NCBI GenBank assembly: GCA_964565705.1
Contig: CAZMGD010000039.1
Span: 1-33,508, forward strand
Direction: 5' to 3'
Source of the DNA: CAZMGD01 sp964565705
Lineage (GTDB): Bacteria; Actinomycetota; Acidimicrobiia; Acidimicrobiales; Ilumatobacteraceae
Length of the DNA stretch: 33,508 nt
The position numbers and the translations under genes were made by a program. Under the pieces are notes generated by a model that was not told the origin of the DNA, searched no databases, and saw only the letters and a program-made list of their open reading frames with translations. Position 1 is the first letter of the stretch. Each line of letters starts with the position of its first letter. Of the stretch, positions 23,066 through 31,035 are shown piece by piece.

Positions 23066-24161
23066 CCCGCAACCGATCGCCGGCGGTGTGCTGCGCCCAC
23101 ACGCCGAGCAGGTGTACGCCGACGAGCTGGCCGCGCTCGGCCGAACGGATGATCGCGAGCGTCCGGTCGGCTGGCACCTGTCCCCCTGGGCGGTCACCGA
23201 CTACCTGATGGGCGCCACGCTGCCCGACGGCACGGTGGTCTCCCCGAAGTACGTCGGGAACCGGCGCCTGATCGAGGTCGCCGTCGCCACGCTCGCCACC
23301 GACCGGGCGCTCCTGCTGCTCGGCGTGCCCGGCACCGCCAAGACGTGGGTCAGCGAGCACCTCGCGGCGGCGATCAGCGGTGACTCCACACTGCTCGTCC
23401 AGGGCACCGCCGGCACCCCCGAGGAGGCGCTGCGCTATGGATGGAACTACGCCCGGCTGCTGGCCGAGGGTCCCAGCACGTCCGCGCTCGTGCCGAGTCC
23501 GGTGATGGTGGCGATGCGGCGAGGGTCGATCGTGCGGGTGGAGGAGCTGACCCGGATGCCCGCCGACGTCCAGGACGCGCTCGTCACCGTGCTGTCGGAG
23601 AAGACGCTGCCCATCCCCGAGCTGGCCGACGAGGTACAGGCCGTGCACGGCTTCAACCTGATCGCGACGGCCAACGACCGCGATCGCGGCGTCAACGAGC
23701 TGTCCGCCGCCCTGCGCAGGCGCTTCAACACGGTCATCCTCCCGCTGCCGGCGACGCAGGACGAGGAGGTCGCGATCGTCGTGCGGCGCGTCGCCGAACT
23801 GGGTGACGCGCTCGGCCTCCCCTCGGCGGACGGCTCCGCGGCGGAGATCGCTCGGGTCGTCACCGTGCTGCGCGAGCTGCGCAGCGGAGCCACCGACGAC
23901 GGGCGCGTCAGCCTGAAGGTGCCGACCGGCACCCTCTCCACGGCCGAGGCGATCTCGGTCGTCATGGGCGGTCTCGCGCTCGCTGCCCACTTCGGCGACG
24001 GTCGGCTCGGGGCGGTCGACGTGGCCGGCGGGGTGGTCGGCGCGGTCGTCAACGACCCGGTGCACGACGCCGTCGCGTGGCGCGAGTACCTCGAGACCGT
24101 CGTGCGCCACCGGGACGGGTGGCAGGAGTTCTACGAGGCATGCCGCCAGGTCGGCGACTGA
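23055..24161 (+). CDS. MoxR-family AAA+ ATPase, YehL-like
   Basis: The 368-residue protein is an AAA+ ATPase: Walker A GVPGTAKT at 90-97, a Walker B-like IVRVEE at 159-164, sensor 1 LIATANDRDRG around 202-212 and an arginine-finger region RRRF at 221-224. The Walker B Asp-Glu is replaced by Glu-Glu; I recall RFEE in YehL relatives, so this may be a subfamily trait. MoxR ATPases act as chaperone-like motors that remodel or load metals into partners, usually with a von Willebrand A protein encoded nearby, as here. ATG 23055 was chosen for homology; it would overlap the repaired upstream ORF as ATGA. The next gene begins 5 nt after its stop. Confidence 0.9.
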   Translation: MTADPQPIAGGVLRPHAEQVYADELAALGRTDDRERPVGWHLSPWAVTDYLMGATLPDGTVVSPKYVGNRRLIEVAVATLATDRALLLLGVPGTAKTWVSEHLAAAISGDSTLLVQGTAGTPEEALRYGWNYARLLAEGPSTSALVPSPVMVAMRRGSIVRVEELTRMPADVQDALVTVLSEKTLPIPELADEVQAVHGFNLIATANDRDRGVNELSAALRRRFNTVILPLPATQDEEVAIVVRRVAELGDALGLPSADGSAAEIARVVTVLRELRSGATDDGRVSLKVPTGTLSTAEAISVVMGGLALAAHFGDGRLGAVDVAGGVVGAVVNDPVHDAVAWREYLETVVRHRDGWQEFYEACRQVGD

Positions 24162-24166
24162 GCACC

Positions 24167-26371
24167 GTGCCCGGCGGCGGCGGCGATGTCGCCGTCCACG
24201 TGCTCGGCATCCGCCACCACGGCCCCGGGTCGGCGCGCTCGCTGGAGCGCGCCCTCGTCGCCATCGAACCCGACCTGCTGCTGATCGAGCTACCAGCGGA
24301 CGTCCAACCGCTGCTGCGCTGGGTCCGCCGCGACGACCTCGTGCCGCCGGTCGCGCTGCTCGGCTACCTGCCGCGCGAGCCGTCCACCGCAGTGTTCCTG
24401 CCGTTCGCCTCGTTCAGCCCGGAGTGGGTCGCGCTCCGCCACGCCGCCCGGGCCGGCATCGACGTCCAGGCGATCGACCTGCCGCTGAAGCACTTGCTGG
24501 CCGATCGCATCGACGAGACGCGAGCCGAGCACGATCCCGTCGCCGAGCTCGCCGCGGCCGCTGGCGACGATGATCCGGAACGCTGGTGGGACGACGCGAT
24601 CGAGCACCGCGTCGCCGACGCCGGCGCCCCCGCCCTCGCCCCGTTCGACGCGCTCGCCGCGGCGATGGGCGCACTGCGCGGCCCCGCGCCGAGCGGGACC
24701 CTGGAGGCGCGACGCGAGGCGTGGATGCGCCAGGCGATCCGCAAGGTGCTCCGCTCGGGGGCGCATCGGCGGATCGCCGTCGTCTGCGGGGCGTGGCACG
24801 TGCCGGCGCTCGTCGCGCCGCTCCCGCCGGCGACCACCGATGCGCCGACGCTCCGCCACCTGCCCAAGGTCAGCGTCGACGTGGCGTGGGTGCCCTGGAG
24901 CCACCAGCGCCTCGCTTCCACCACCGGCTACGGCGCCGGGGTCGGCTCGCCGGCGTGGTACGCCCACGTGTTCACGTCGCCACCGCACGAGCGCATCGAG
25001 CGCTGGTTCGTCGCCGCCGCACACACGCTGCGGGCCAGCGGGCACGACACCTCGCCCGACCACCTGATCGCCGCCACCCGGCTGGCTTCGACGCTGGCCC
25101 AACTGCGCCGCCGCCCGCAGGCAGGGCTGGCCGAGGCGCTCGATGCCCTGACCGCCGTGCTCGGCGAGGGCGGCGCGGTGCCGATGGCGCTCGTCCACGA
25201 CGAGCTGGTCGTCGGGCGGGCGATCGGGGAGGTGCCGCCGGACGCGCCGATGGTGCCGCTCGCCAAGGATCTCGCCGCCCAGCAGCGGCACCTCCGGCTC
25301 AAGCCGTCGCCCGAGCACGTCCGCCTCGAGCTCGACCTGCGCACACGACTCGGCCTCGACCGCAGCCACCTCCTGCACCGGCTGATCGCGCTCGACGTGC
25401 CGTGGGGACGCCTCGACGACTGGCGCGGCAGCAGCGGCACGTTCCGGGAGATGTGGGCGCTCGACTGGCGGCCCGAGCTCGCCGTGCCGCTGGTCGAGCG
25501 CGCCGCGTTCGGCACGACGGTCGCGTCGGCCGCCGAGGCGTACCTGGCCGAGCGGGCGAGGGGTGCGTCGATGGCGGAGCTGGTGCACCTCCTCGATGTC
25601 GCGCTCGCCGCCGATCTTCCCGCAGCGGTGTCGGCGCTGGTCGATTCGCTGCGGCACTGGGTCGCTGCCGCGCCGGACCTCGGCGACGTGATCGACAGCC
25701 TCGGGCCGCTGGCCCGAGCGATCCGCTACGGCGACGTGCGCGGCAGCGATCTGACGTCGCTGCGGGCGGTGTTCGACGCCCTGGTGGTCCACGTGCTCGC
25801 CGGCCTCGGCCTGGCCTGCCGCTCGCTGGACGAGCACGCCGCGGCGGCGATGGCAGCGAGGCTCGGCACCACGCAGGTCGCGCTCGGCTTGGTGGAGCAC
25901 CCGGCGCGCGACGCCGAGTGGCCACGCGAGCTGCTCGTCGTCGCCGCCCGACCGGCGGTGCCGGCGATCGTGCGCGGGCGGGCGGTGCGCCTGGCTCGGG
26001 ACGCGAGCTACCTCTCACCAACCGACGCCGGGCGCTGGTTGTCGCGAGCGCTGTCGCCGTCGGTCGCCGCCACCGACGCGGCGGGCTTCGTCGAAGGCTT
26101 CCTCGCCGGCAGCGGCACGCTGCTCGGCCACGACCGCGCGCTGCTCGACCTCGTCGACGGTTGGCTGTCGTCGCTCGCGACCGCCGAGTTCGACACGATC
26201 GTGCCCCTGCTCCGGCGCACGTTCGCCGAGTTCGAGCCCGCCGAACGGCGCCGGATCGGGGCGGCGATCGCCGGCGGCCCCGTCGGCGAGCCCCCGTCCT
26301 TCGGCTACGACCCCGACCGCGCCACCCTCGCCGTCGCCACCATCCGCGCCATGCTCGGAGCCCCGCCGTGA
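24167..26371 (+). CDS. DUF5682-like large protein of the MoxR/VWA cassette
   Basis: The 734-residue protein has a conserved-looking N-terminus VHVLGIRHHGPGSARSLERA, then DLLLIELPADVQPLLRWV, EWVALRHAARAGIDVQAIDL, and AVVCGAWHVPALVAP around residue 205. This order (Gly-x-x-His-His near the start, Glu-Leu-Pro, then a Gly-x-x-His segment) reminds me of the TraB/EreA/ChaN fold, so a metal- or haem-binding hydrolase-like domain is possible. That is inference only. The C-terminal 450 residues are helical with no motif I know. GTG 24167, 5 nt after the ATPase stop, is the preferred start; ATG 24140 would overlap the ATPase gene by 22 nt. The DUF5682 label rests on motif memory and context. Confidence 0.75.
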   Translation: MPGGGGDVAVHVLGIRHHGPGSARSLERALVAIEPDLLLIELPADVQPLLRWVRRDDLVPPVALLGYLPREPSTAVFLPFASFSPEWVALRHAARAGIDVQAIDLPLKHLLADRIDETRAEHDPVAELAAAAGDDDPERWWDDAIEHRVADAGAPALAPFDALAAAMGALRGPAPSGTLEARREAWMRQAIRKVLRSGAHRRIAVVCGAWHVPALVAPLPPATTDAPTLRHLPKVSVDVAWVPWSHQRLASTTGYGAGVGSPAWYAHVFTSPPHERIERWFVAAAHTLRASGHDTSPDHLIAATRLASTLAQLRRRPQAGLAEALDALTAVLGEGGAVPMALVHDELVVGRAIGEVPPDAPMVPLAKDLAAQQRHLRLKPSPEHVRLELDLRTRLGLDRSHLLHRLIALDVPWGRLDDWRGSSGTFREMWALDWRPELAVPLVERAAFGTTVASAAEAYLAERARGASMAELVHLLDVALAADLPAAVSALVDSLRHWVAAAPDLGDVIDSLGPLARAIRYGDVRGSDLTSLRAVFDALVVHVLAGLGLACRSLDEHAAAAMAARLGTTQVALGLVEHPARDAEWPRELLVVAARPAVPAIVRGRAVRLARDASYLSPTDAGRWLSRALSPSVAATDAAGFVEGFLAGSGTLLGHDRALLDLVDGWLSSLATAEFDTIVPLLRRTFAEFEPAERRRIGAAIAGGPVGEPPSFGYDPDRATLAVATIRAMLGAPP

Positions 26372-26389
26372 TCCGGCACGCACTGCCCG

Positions 26390-26422
26390 GCCTGGATGTC
26401 GATTTCGGTATCGAGGCCAGGC
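26390..26422. promoter_or_regulatory. Bulged hairpin directly before the VWA start
   Basis: GCCTGG (26390-26395) pairs with CCAGGC (26417-26422) and TCGAT (26399-26403) with ATCGA (26410-26414), loop TTCGGT. It fills most of the 52-nt gap between the DUF5682-like gene and the VWA gene and ends 1 nt before GTG 26424. It could be a processing site or block ribosome entry. Confidence 0.5.
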
Positions 26423-26423
26423 A

Positions 26424-27635
26424 GTGAGTGAGGTGTGGCCGCAGGTGTCGGCGGGGGAGCGGCTGCGGCGGTGGCGGCTCGTGCTCGGCGCCGACGGCGC
26501 GAGCGCCGAGGGGCAGCCGGGACCGTCGGCGTCGCTGGATGGCGACGACGCCCGCATCGACGCCGTGCTCGCCGCGCTCTACGACGCCGCGGCCAACGAC
26601 CGGCGCGGCCGGTCCCGTGGGGGCGGACTCGGTCGCTCCGCACCCGGCGTCGCCCGCTGGCTGGGCGACGTGCGGCGCTACTTCCCGGCACCGGTCGTGC
26701 AGGTGCTCCAGCGCGACGCGATCGATCGGCTCGACCTGCGCCGGCTGCTGCTCGAGCCGGAGATGCTCGCCGCTGTCGAGCCCGACGTGCACCTCGCCGC
26801 GACGCTCGTCGAGCTCAGCCGCCTGCTGCCGGACGAGTCGCGAGCCACCGCCCGCACGGTCGTCGCCCGGGTGCTGGCCGACCTGCAGCGGCGCTTCGCC
26901 GAGAGGACCCGTACGGCGGTGACGGGCGCGCTCGCCCGGCCGATCCGCACGCGCCGTCCGCGGCCGGGCGACATCGACTGGTTGCGCACGATCGGTGCCA
27001 ACCTGCGGACCTGGCAGCCGGCCGAGCGCACCCTCATCCCCGAACGTCTGGTCGGCTACGGTCGCCACCGCCGTGGGCTCGCCCGCGACGTGATCATCGC
27101 CGTCGATCAGAGCGCGTCGATGGCCGACAGCGTCGTGTACGCGGCCCTGTTCGCTGCCGTGCTGGCATCGATGCCCGCGCTGCGCACCCACGTGGTCGCG
27201 TTCGACACCTCGGTGGCCGACCTCACGCCGCTCGCCGCCGACCCCGTCGAGCTCCTGTTCGGCGTGCAGCTCGGGGGCGGCACCGACATCGGGCAGGCGC
27301 TGGCCTACTGCCAGCAGCTCGTCCAGCGCCCGGCGCAGACCGTGATCGTGCTGGTCAGCGACCTCTACGAGGGCGGCGACACGGCCCCGATGCTGGCCCG
27401 CGCGGCGGCGCTGGCGCGCAGCGGCGTCACGGTGATCTCACTCCTCGCGCTCAGCGACGAGGGGGCCCCGGCGTACGACCACACCATCGCCGAGCAGCTC
27501 GGATCACTCGGCATCCCCGCCTTCGCCTGCACGCCTGCAGCCTTCCCCGACCTGATCGCCGCAGCGCTGCGCGACGGCGACGTCGTGCAGGCAGCGGCCC
27601 GCCACGACGTCGTGGCGGCCGCCGCGCTGCCGTGA
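26424..27635 (+). CDS. von Willebrand factor A domain protein, last gene of the MoxR cassette
   Basis: The 403-residue protein has a helical N-terminal half (about 1-215) and a VWA domain (about 222-400). The metal-ion-dependent adhesion site is complete: DQSAS at 228-232, Thr287 in GGGTDIG, and Asp313 in VSDLYEGG. There is no signal peptide, so it probably works in the cytosol as the partner of the upstream MoxR ATPase, as in CoxE, YehP and RavA-ViaA type pairs. GTG 26424 is the first start; there is no Shine-Dalgarno and a hairpin sits directly before it, so a downstream GTG (26433) is an alternative. No member of the cassette shows a membrane segment. Confidence 0.88.
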   Translation: MSEVWPQVSAGERLRRWRLVLGADGASAEGQPGPSASLDGDDARIDAVLAALYDAAANDRRGRSRGGGLGRSAPGVARWLGDVRRYFPAPVVQVLQRDAIDRLDLRRLLLEPEMLAAVEPDVHLAATLVELSRLLPDESRATARTVVARVLADLQRRFAERTRTAVTGALARPIRTRRPRPGDIDWLRTIGANLRTWQPAERTLIPERLVGYGRHRRGLARDVIIAVDQSASMADSVVYAALFAAVLASMPALRTHVVAFDTSVADLTPLAADPVELLFGVQLGGGTDIGQALAYCQQLVQRPAQTVIVLVSDLYEGGDTAPMLARAAALARSGVTVISLLALSDEGAPAYDHTIAEQLGSLGIPAFACTPAAFPDLIAAALRDGDVVQAAARHDVVAAAALP

Positions 27636-27643
27636 CCGGCTCG

Positions 27644-27649
27644 TAGGAT
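27644..27649 (+). promoter_or_regulatory. -10 element TAGGAT for murL-murD2 (leaderless)
   Basis: TAGGAT lies 6 nt before GTG 27656, 8 nt after the VWA stop. This separates murL from the upstream cassette. Confidence 0.58.
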
Positions 27650-27655
27650 GGCCGC

Positions 27656-29002
27656 GTGCCGGCGAGCTTCGAAGTGTGCGGCTGGGCGCTCGCCCCGACC
27701 CGTGACGCGCTGACGCTCGACTATCGAGTGGTCCACCCGACCTTCGGCGAGCGGCACCTCTCGGAACGCATCGACCTGCCGGTCGCGGTGCCCGCCGGTG
27801 CCGGGATCGGACCCGTGGCAGACCTGCTCGCCGTCGCCGCCGGCGTGAGCTACTTCAAGGTGTCCGCCCCGGGATCGATCACGTTCGGACCCGACCTCCA
27901 CCTCGACGACGCCGCGACCGCGGCCGCCACCGCGCTGTACGACGAGGGGATGCGCGAGTTCTCGTTCGCCAACGGACTGCCACTGCCCCGCCCGATCGCC
28001 CTGCCGGACGCCGTGCCGGCAGCGGCGTCACCGGTGCCCGCCCGTGACGGGCGGTTGCTGATCCCGATCGGCGCCGGTCGTGATTCGAGCCTGCTGGTGT
28101 CGGTGCTGGCCGAGCGGTGCGCCGTAGCGCCGCTCCTGCTGGTGATCGGTGACACCCCCTACGCCCGGCGAGTCGCCGACGCGTCCGGGCTGGAACTGGT
28201 CGTCGCCCACCGCCACATCGACCCGGGACTGCTCGAACTGAACGCGCTCGGAGCGACGAACGGTCACATCCCGGTCACGGCGATCAACTCGCTGATCGCG
28301 GCTGTCGTTGCACATGCAACAGGATGCAGCGCGGTCGTGATGGCCAACGAACGATCCGGATCGCAACCCACTCGCGTCGTGGACGGCGTGGCGATCAACC
28401 ACCAGTACAGCAAGTCGTTCGAGTTCGAGCTCCTGTTGCAGCGGGCCCTCGCCCCGGCCGGCATCGGCTACTTCTCGGCGCTGCGCCCCTGGGGCGAGCT
28501 GCCCGTCGCGGCTGCGTTCGCCCGGTGCGGCGACGCGATGTTGCACGCGTTCATGAGCTGCAACCGGGCGTTCGTGCGCGACCCGGCACTGCGTTCCGAC
28601 GGGTGGTGCGGGGAGTGCCCGAAGTGCCGGTCGGTGTACCTCTCGCTGGCACCGTTCCTGCCGCCTGCCACGCTGCGCGAGGTGTTCGGATGCGACCTGC
28701 TGGACGACACCGCCCAGGTCGACGGGTTCCTCGCACTCGTCGATGTGGGCGCCAAACCGTTCGAGTGCGTCGGCGAGGTGGACGAGGCCCGCACCGCAAT
28801 CCGGATGCTGGCCGCTGATCCCGCGTGGCGCGACCACGCTGTGGTGCGAGCCGTTGCCGATCGGTCGCCGGCGCCGTCGTTCGACGATGCGTTCGCGGTC
28901 AGCACGCAACACGCCGTTCCCGAGGACCTGTTCCGCGTGCTGCGCGCGACGATCGGGCCCGATCCGGCCATGGCACAGCGGGCGCGGGCGCGGGCGTCGT
29001 GA
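27656..29002 (+). CDS. murL: UDP-N-acetyl-alpha-D-muramoyl-L-alanyl-L-glutamate epimerase
   Basis: The 448-residue protein matches MurL, which epimerises the terminal L-Glu of UDP-MurNAc-L-Ala-L-Glu to D-Glu using ATP, as characterised in Xanthomonas oryzae. Visible features are a PP-loop-like IPIGAGRDSSLLVSVL near residue 140, MANERSGSQPT, and a cysteine cluster WCGECPKCRSVYLSLAPFLP near residue 317. The PP-loop reads GAGRDS where I recall GGGKDS in other members; an Arg for Lys change may affect nucleotide binding or be a lineage variant. Identification rests strongly on the overlapping downstream MurD-type ligase. GTG 27656 follows TAGGAT by 6 nt. Confidence 0.88.
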   Translation: MPASFEVCGWALAPTRDALTLDYRVVHPTFGERHLSERIDLPVAVPAGAGIGPVADLLAVAAGVSYFKVSAPGSITFGPDLHLDDAATAAATALYDEGMREFSFANGLPLPRPIALPDAVPAAASPVPARDGRLLIPIGAGRDSSLLVSVLAERCAVAPLLLVIGDTPYARRVADASGLELVVAHRHIDPGLLELNALGATNGHIPVTAINSLIAAVVAHATGCSAVVMANERSGSQPTRVVDGVAINHQYSKSFEFELLLQRALAPAGIGYFSALRPWGELPVAAAFARCGDAMLHAFMSCNRAFVRDPALRSDGWCGECPKCRSVYLSLAPFLPPATLREVFGCDLLDDTAQVDGFLALVDVGAKPFECVGEVDEARTAIRMLAADPAWRDHAVVRAVADRSPAPSFDDAFAVSTQHAVPEDLFRVLRATIGPDPAMAQRARARAS

Positions 29003-30312
29003 AGCTCGGCGACGTCGTCGGACTGCGCGTCGCCGTCTGGGGTGCAGGCCGTGAGGGCCGGGAAGCGCTGCGCGTCCTGGGCCTGGTCAACGACGTGCTC
29101 CTCGTGGTCGACGACCCGGCAGAGGCCGCCGCCCGTGCCGCTGCGGAGGAGTTCGGCGTCCCGATCGCCGCGGCGACCGAGGAGCAGCTGTGCGACGTCG
29201 ACGTCATCGTTCGTTCGCCCGGCGTGTCCAGGTACCGGCCGGAGCTGGCCGCGACGCGCGCCGGTGGGGTCGAGGACACCGGGTTGCTGGCCCTGTGGCT
29301 CGCCGAGCGCGGCTCGAAGGGCGTGATCGGGGTCACCGGCACGAAGGGCAAGAGCACGACGTCGTGGCTGTGCCACGCCCTGCTGGAGGCAGCTGGCCGC
29401 CGAGCGGCGCTTGCCGGCAACATCGGCGTGCCGGTCACGACGGTTGATCCGGCGGCGCCGGTAGTGGTCGTCGTCGAGGTGTCGAGCTACCAGGCCGCCG
29501 ACGTCGTGACCTCGCCGCAGGTCGGCGTGCTGACGGCCCTCGGGGAGGATCACCTGCCGTGGCACGGCTCGGTGGAGCAGTACCGGGCCGACAAGCTGAA
29601 CCTGTTCGCCCACGCCGGCCTCGAGCGGCTGGTCGTCAACGGCTACGACGCCCATGCGGTCGAGGCCACGTCCTGGCGACCGGCGCACGAGCTCTCGACC
29701 ACCGGAGCCTGGCACCTCGACGGCCCGACGTTGTTCAGCCCGCGAGGCTCGGTCGAGCTGGGCGAGGTGCTCGGTCGCGCCCACTACGCGATCGACGCCC
29801 TGCTCGCGGTCCACGCCGTGGAAGCGCTCGTCGGCGAGCTCCCGCTGCCGGCGATCGCCGAGGTGGCGGCGGGCTTCACCGGGCTGCCGGCGCGACAACA
29901 GCTCGTCGGCGGGCGGGCGGGCGTGCGGTACGTCGACGACGCGCTCGCCAGCAACCCCGCAGCGACGATCGCTGCGATCGACGCGTTCGCCGATGCCCCG
30001 CTCGTGCTGATCCTCGGCGGTGCGGACCGCGGCGTCGATCACGGCGATCTGCTGGCCGCCATCGCCGGCCGGGTGCAGACCGTGATCCTCCTGTCCGAGA
30101 CCGGCGCCCGGCTCGCCGGTTCGATCAGCGGTGCGGACGTCGTCGTGCTCGACACCGACGACGTCGCCGACGCGGTGGCCGCGGCAGCAGCCAGGGCCAC
30201 GGCCGGAGGCGTCGTCCTTTTCAGCCCAGCCGCACCGACCCCACCGATCATCGGCACCTACGAGCACCGCAGCGCCCGCTTCATCGAAGCCGTCGCCGCC
30301 CTCCCGCCCTGA
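28999..30312 (+). CDS. murD2: UDP-N-acetylmuramoyl-L-alanine--L-glutamate ligase (MurD2-type)
   Basis: The 437-residue protein is a Mur ligase. It has an N-terminal Rossmann-like domain (VAVWGAGREGREALRVLGL), the ATP P-loop VTGTKGKSTTSW (about 112-124), the central-domain EVSSYQAAD and LGEDHLPWHGSVEQYRADKL, and a C-terminal domain with LILGGADRGVDHGDLL. Classical MurD adds D-Glu to UDP-MurNAc-L-Ala; MurD2 adds L-Glu, which MurL then inverts. The choice of MurD2 over MurD rests on the 4-nt GTGA overlap with murL. A classical MurD elsewhere in the genome cannot be excluded. The enzyme is cytosolic. Confidence 0.87.
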   Translation: MKLGDVVGLRVAVWGAGREGREALRVLGLVNDVLLVVDDPAEAAARAAAEEFGVPIAAATEEQLCDVDVIVRSPGVSRYRPELAATRAGGVEDTGLLALWLAERGSKGVIGVTGTKGKSTTSWLCHALLEAAGRRAALAGNIGVPVTTVDPAAPVVVVVEVSSYQAADVVTSPQVGVLTALGEDHLPWHGSVEQYRADKLNLFAHAGLERLVVNGYDAHAVEATSWRPAHELSTTGAWHLDGPTLFSPRGSVELGEVLGRAHYAIDALLAVHAVEALVGELPLPAIAEVAAGFTGLPARQQLVGGRAGVRYVDDALASNPAATIAAIDAFADAPLVLILGGADRGVDHGDLLAAIAGRVQTVILLSETGARLAGSISGADVVVLDTDDVADAVAAAAARATAGGVVLFSPAAPTPPIIGTYEHRSARFIEAVAALPP

Positions 30313-30332
30313 CCCGACCGCTCGAGGTCGGG
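30313..30332. terminator. Short hairpin after murD2
   Basis: CCCGACC (30313-30319) pairs with GGTCGGG (30326-30332) around a 6-nt loop, immediately after the murD2 stop. There is no U-tract, so termination is only possible. Confidence 0.4.
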
Positions 30333-30349
30333 CCCGGCAAGGGTGGGGA

Positions 30350-30355
30350 TAGCCT
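30350..30355 (+). promoter_or_regulatory. -10 element TAGCCT for the YczE-like gene (leaderless)
   Basis: TAGCCT lies 9 nt before ATG 30365. Confidence 0.52.
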
Positions 30356-30364
30356 CGTCGAGCT

Positions 30365-30988
30365 ATGCACCTGTCGACGTCGACCCGCGTGACGCGGGTC
30401 GCGGTGTCGTTCGTCTTCGTGGCGATCGGGGTGGCGACGCTCATCCAGAGCGGGCTCGGCGTGGCGCCGTTCGACGTGCTCAACACCGGTGTGGCCGAGA
30501 CGTTCGGGATCCCGGTCGGCGTGGCGTTCCTGGTGAACGCGGCGATCTGTTACGCGCTGGGCGTCCTGCTCGGCGGGAAGGTCGGCTGGGCCAGCTTGAT
30601 CGGCACGATCGTGATCAGCCCGCTGTTGCAGCTGAGCCTGGCGATCATCCCCGACCCCGACGCCCTGGCGATCCGGATCCCGATGTTCGTCGCCGGGCTG
30701 GTCGTCCTGACCACGGCGATCTGCCTGGTGATCTCCACCGAGATGGGCGCCGGGCCCACCGAGGTCGTCATGCTCGGAATGGTCGCCCGGGGCATGTCGG
30801 TGCACCGGTCGCGCTGGATCATCGACGGCCTGGCGTTCGTCCTCGGCGTCGCCCTCGGTGGAGCCGCCGGTGTCGGCACGATCGTGATCGCGTTCGCGCT
30901 CGGCCCGATGGTGGCGTTCGGCCTGCGCCGCTTGCACTACGCGCCGCCCGGCGCGCTGCCCGTCGAAGCGGCGATCGCCGGCATCTGA
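30365..30988 (+). CDS. YczE/YyaS/YitT-family integral membrane protein
   Basis: The 207-residue protein has about five or six membrane segments (VAVSFVFVAIGVATLIQSGL, VGVAFLVNAAICYALGVLLG, IPMFVAGLVVLTTAICLVIS, and GLAFVLGVALGGAAGVGTIV onward). Family marks are SGLGVAPFDVLNTGVAE in the first loop and the related EMGAGPTEVVMLGM in the second half, an internal repeat of the G-x-G-P/A-x-D/E-V type. The function of the family is not established. ATG 30365 has TAGCCT 9 nt upstream. It stands alone between murD2 and the next leaderless gene. Confidence 0.83.
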   Translation: MHLSTSTRVTRVAVSFVFVAIGVATLIQSGLGVAPFDVLNTGVAETFGIPVGVAFLVNAAICYALGVLLGGKVGWASLIGTIVISPLLQLSLAIIPDPDALAIRIPMFVAGLVVLTTAICLVISTEMGAGPTEVVMLGMVARGMSVHRSRWIIDGLAFVLGVALGGAAGVGTIVIAFALGPMVAFGLRRLHYAPPGALPVEAAIAGI

Positions 30989-31023
30989 ACGCGGCAGAGG
31001 AGATGGCCGGGGGTTCCGTCGGC

Positions 31024-31029
31024 TAGAAC
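31024..31029 (+). promoter_or_regulatory. -10-like element TAGAAC for the hypothetical gene at 31036
   Basis: TAGAAC lies 6 nt before ATG 31036; it lacks the final T of TANNNT. Confidence 0.42.
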
Positions 31030-31035
31030 TGGCGG

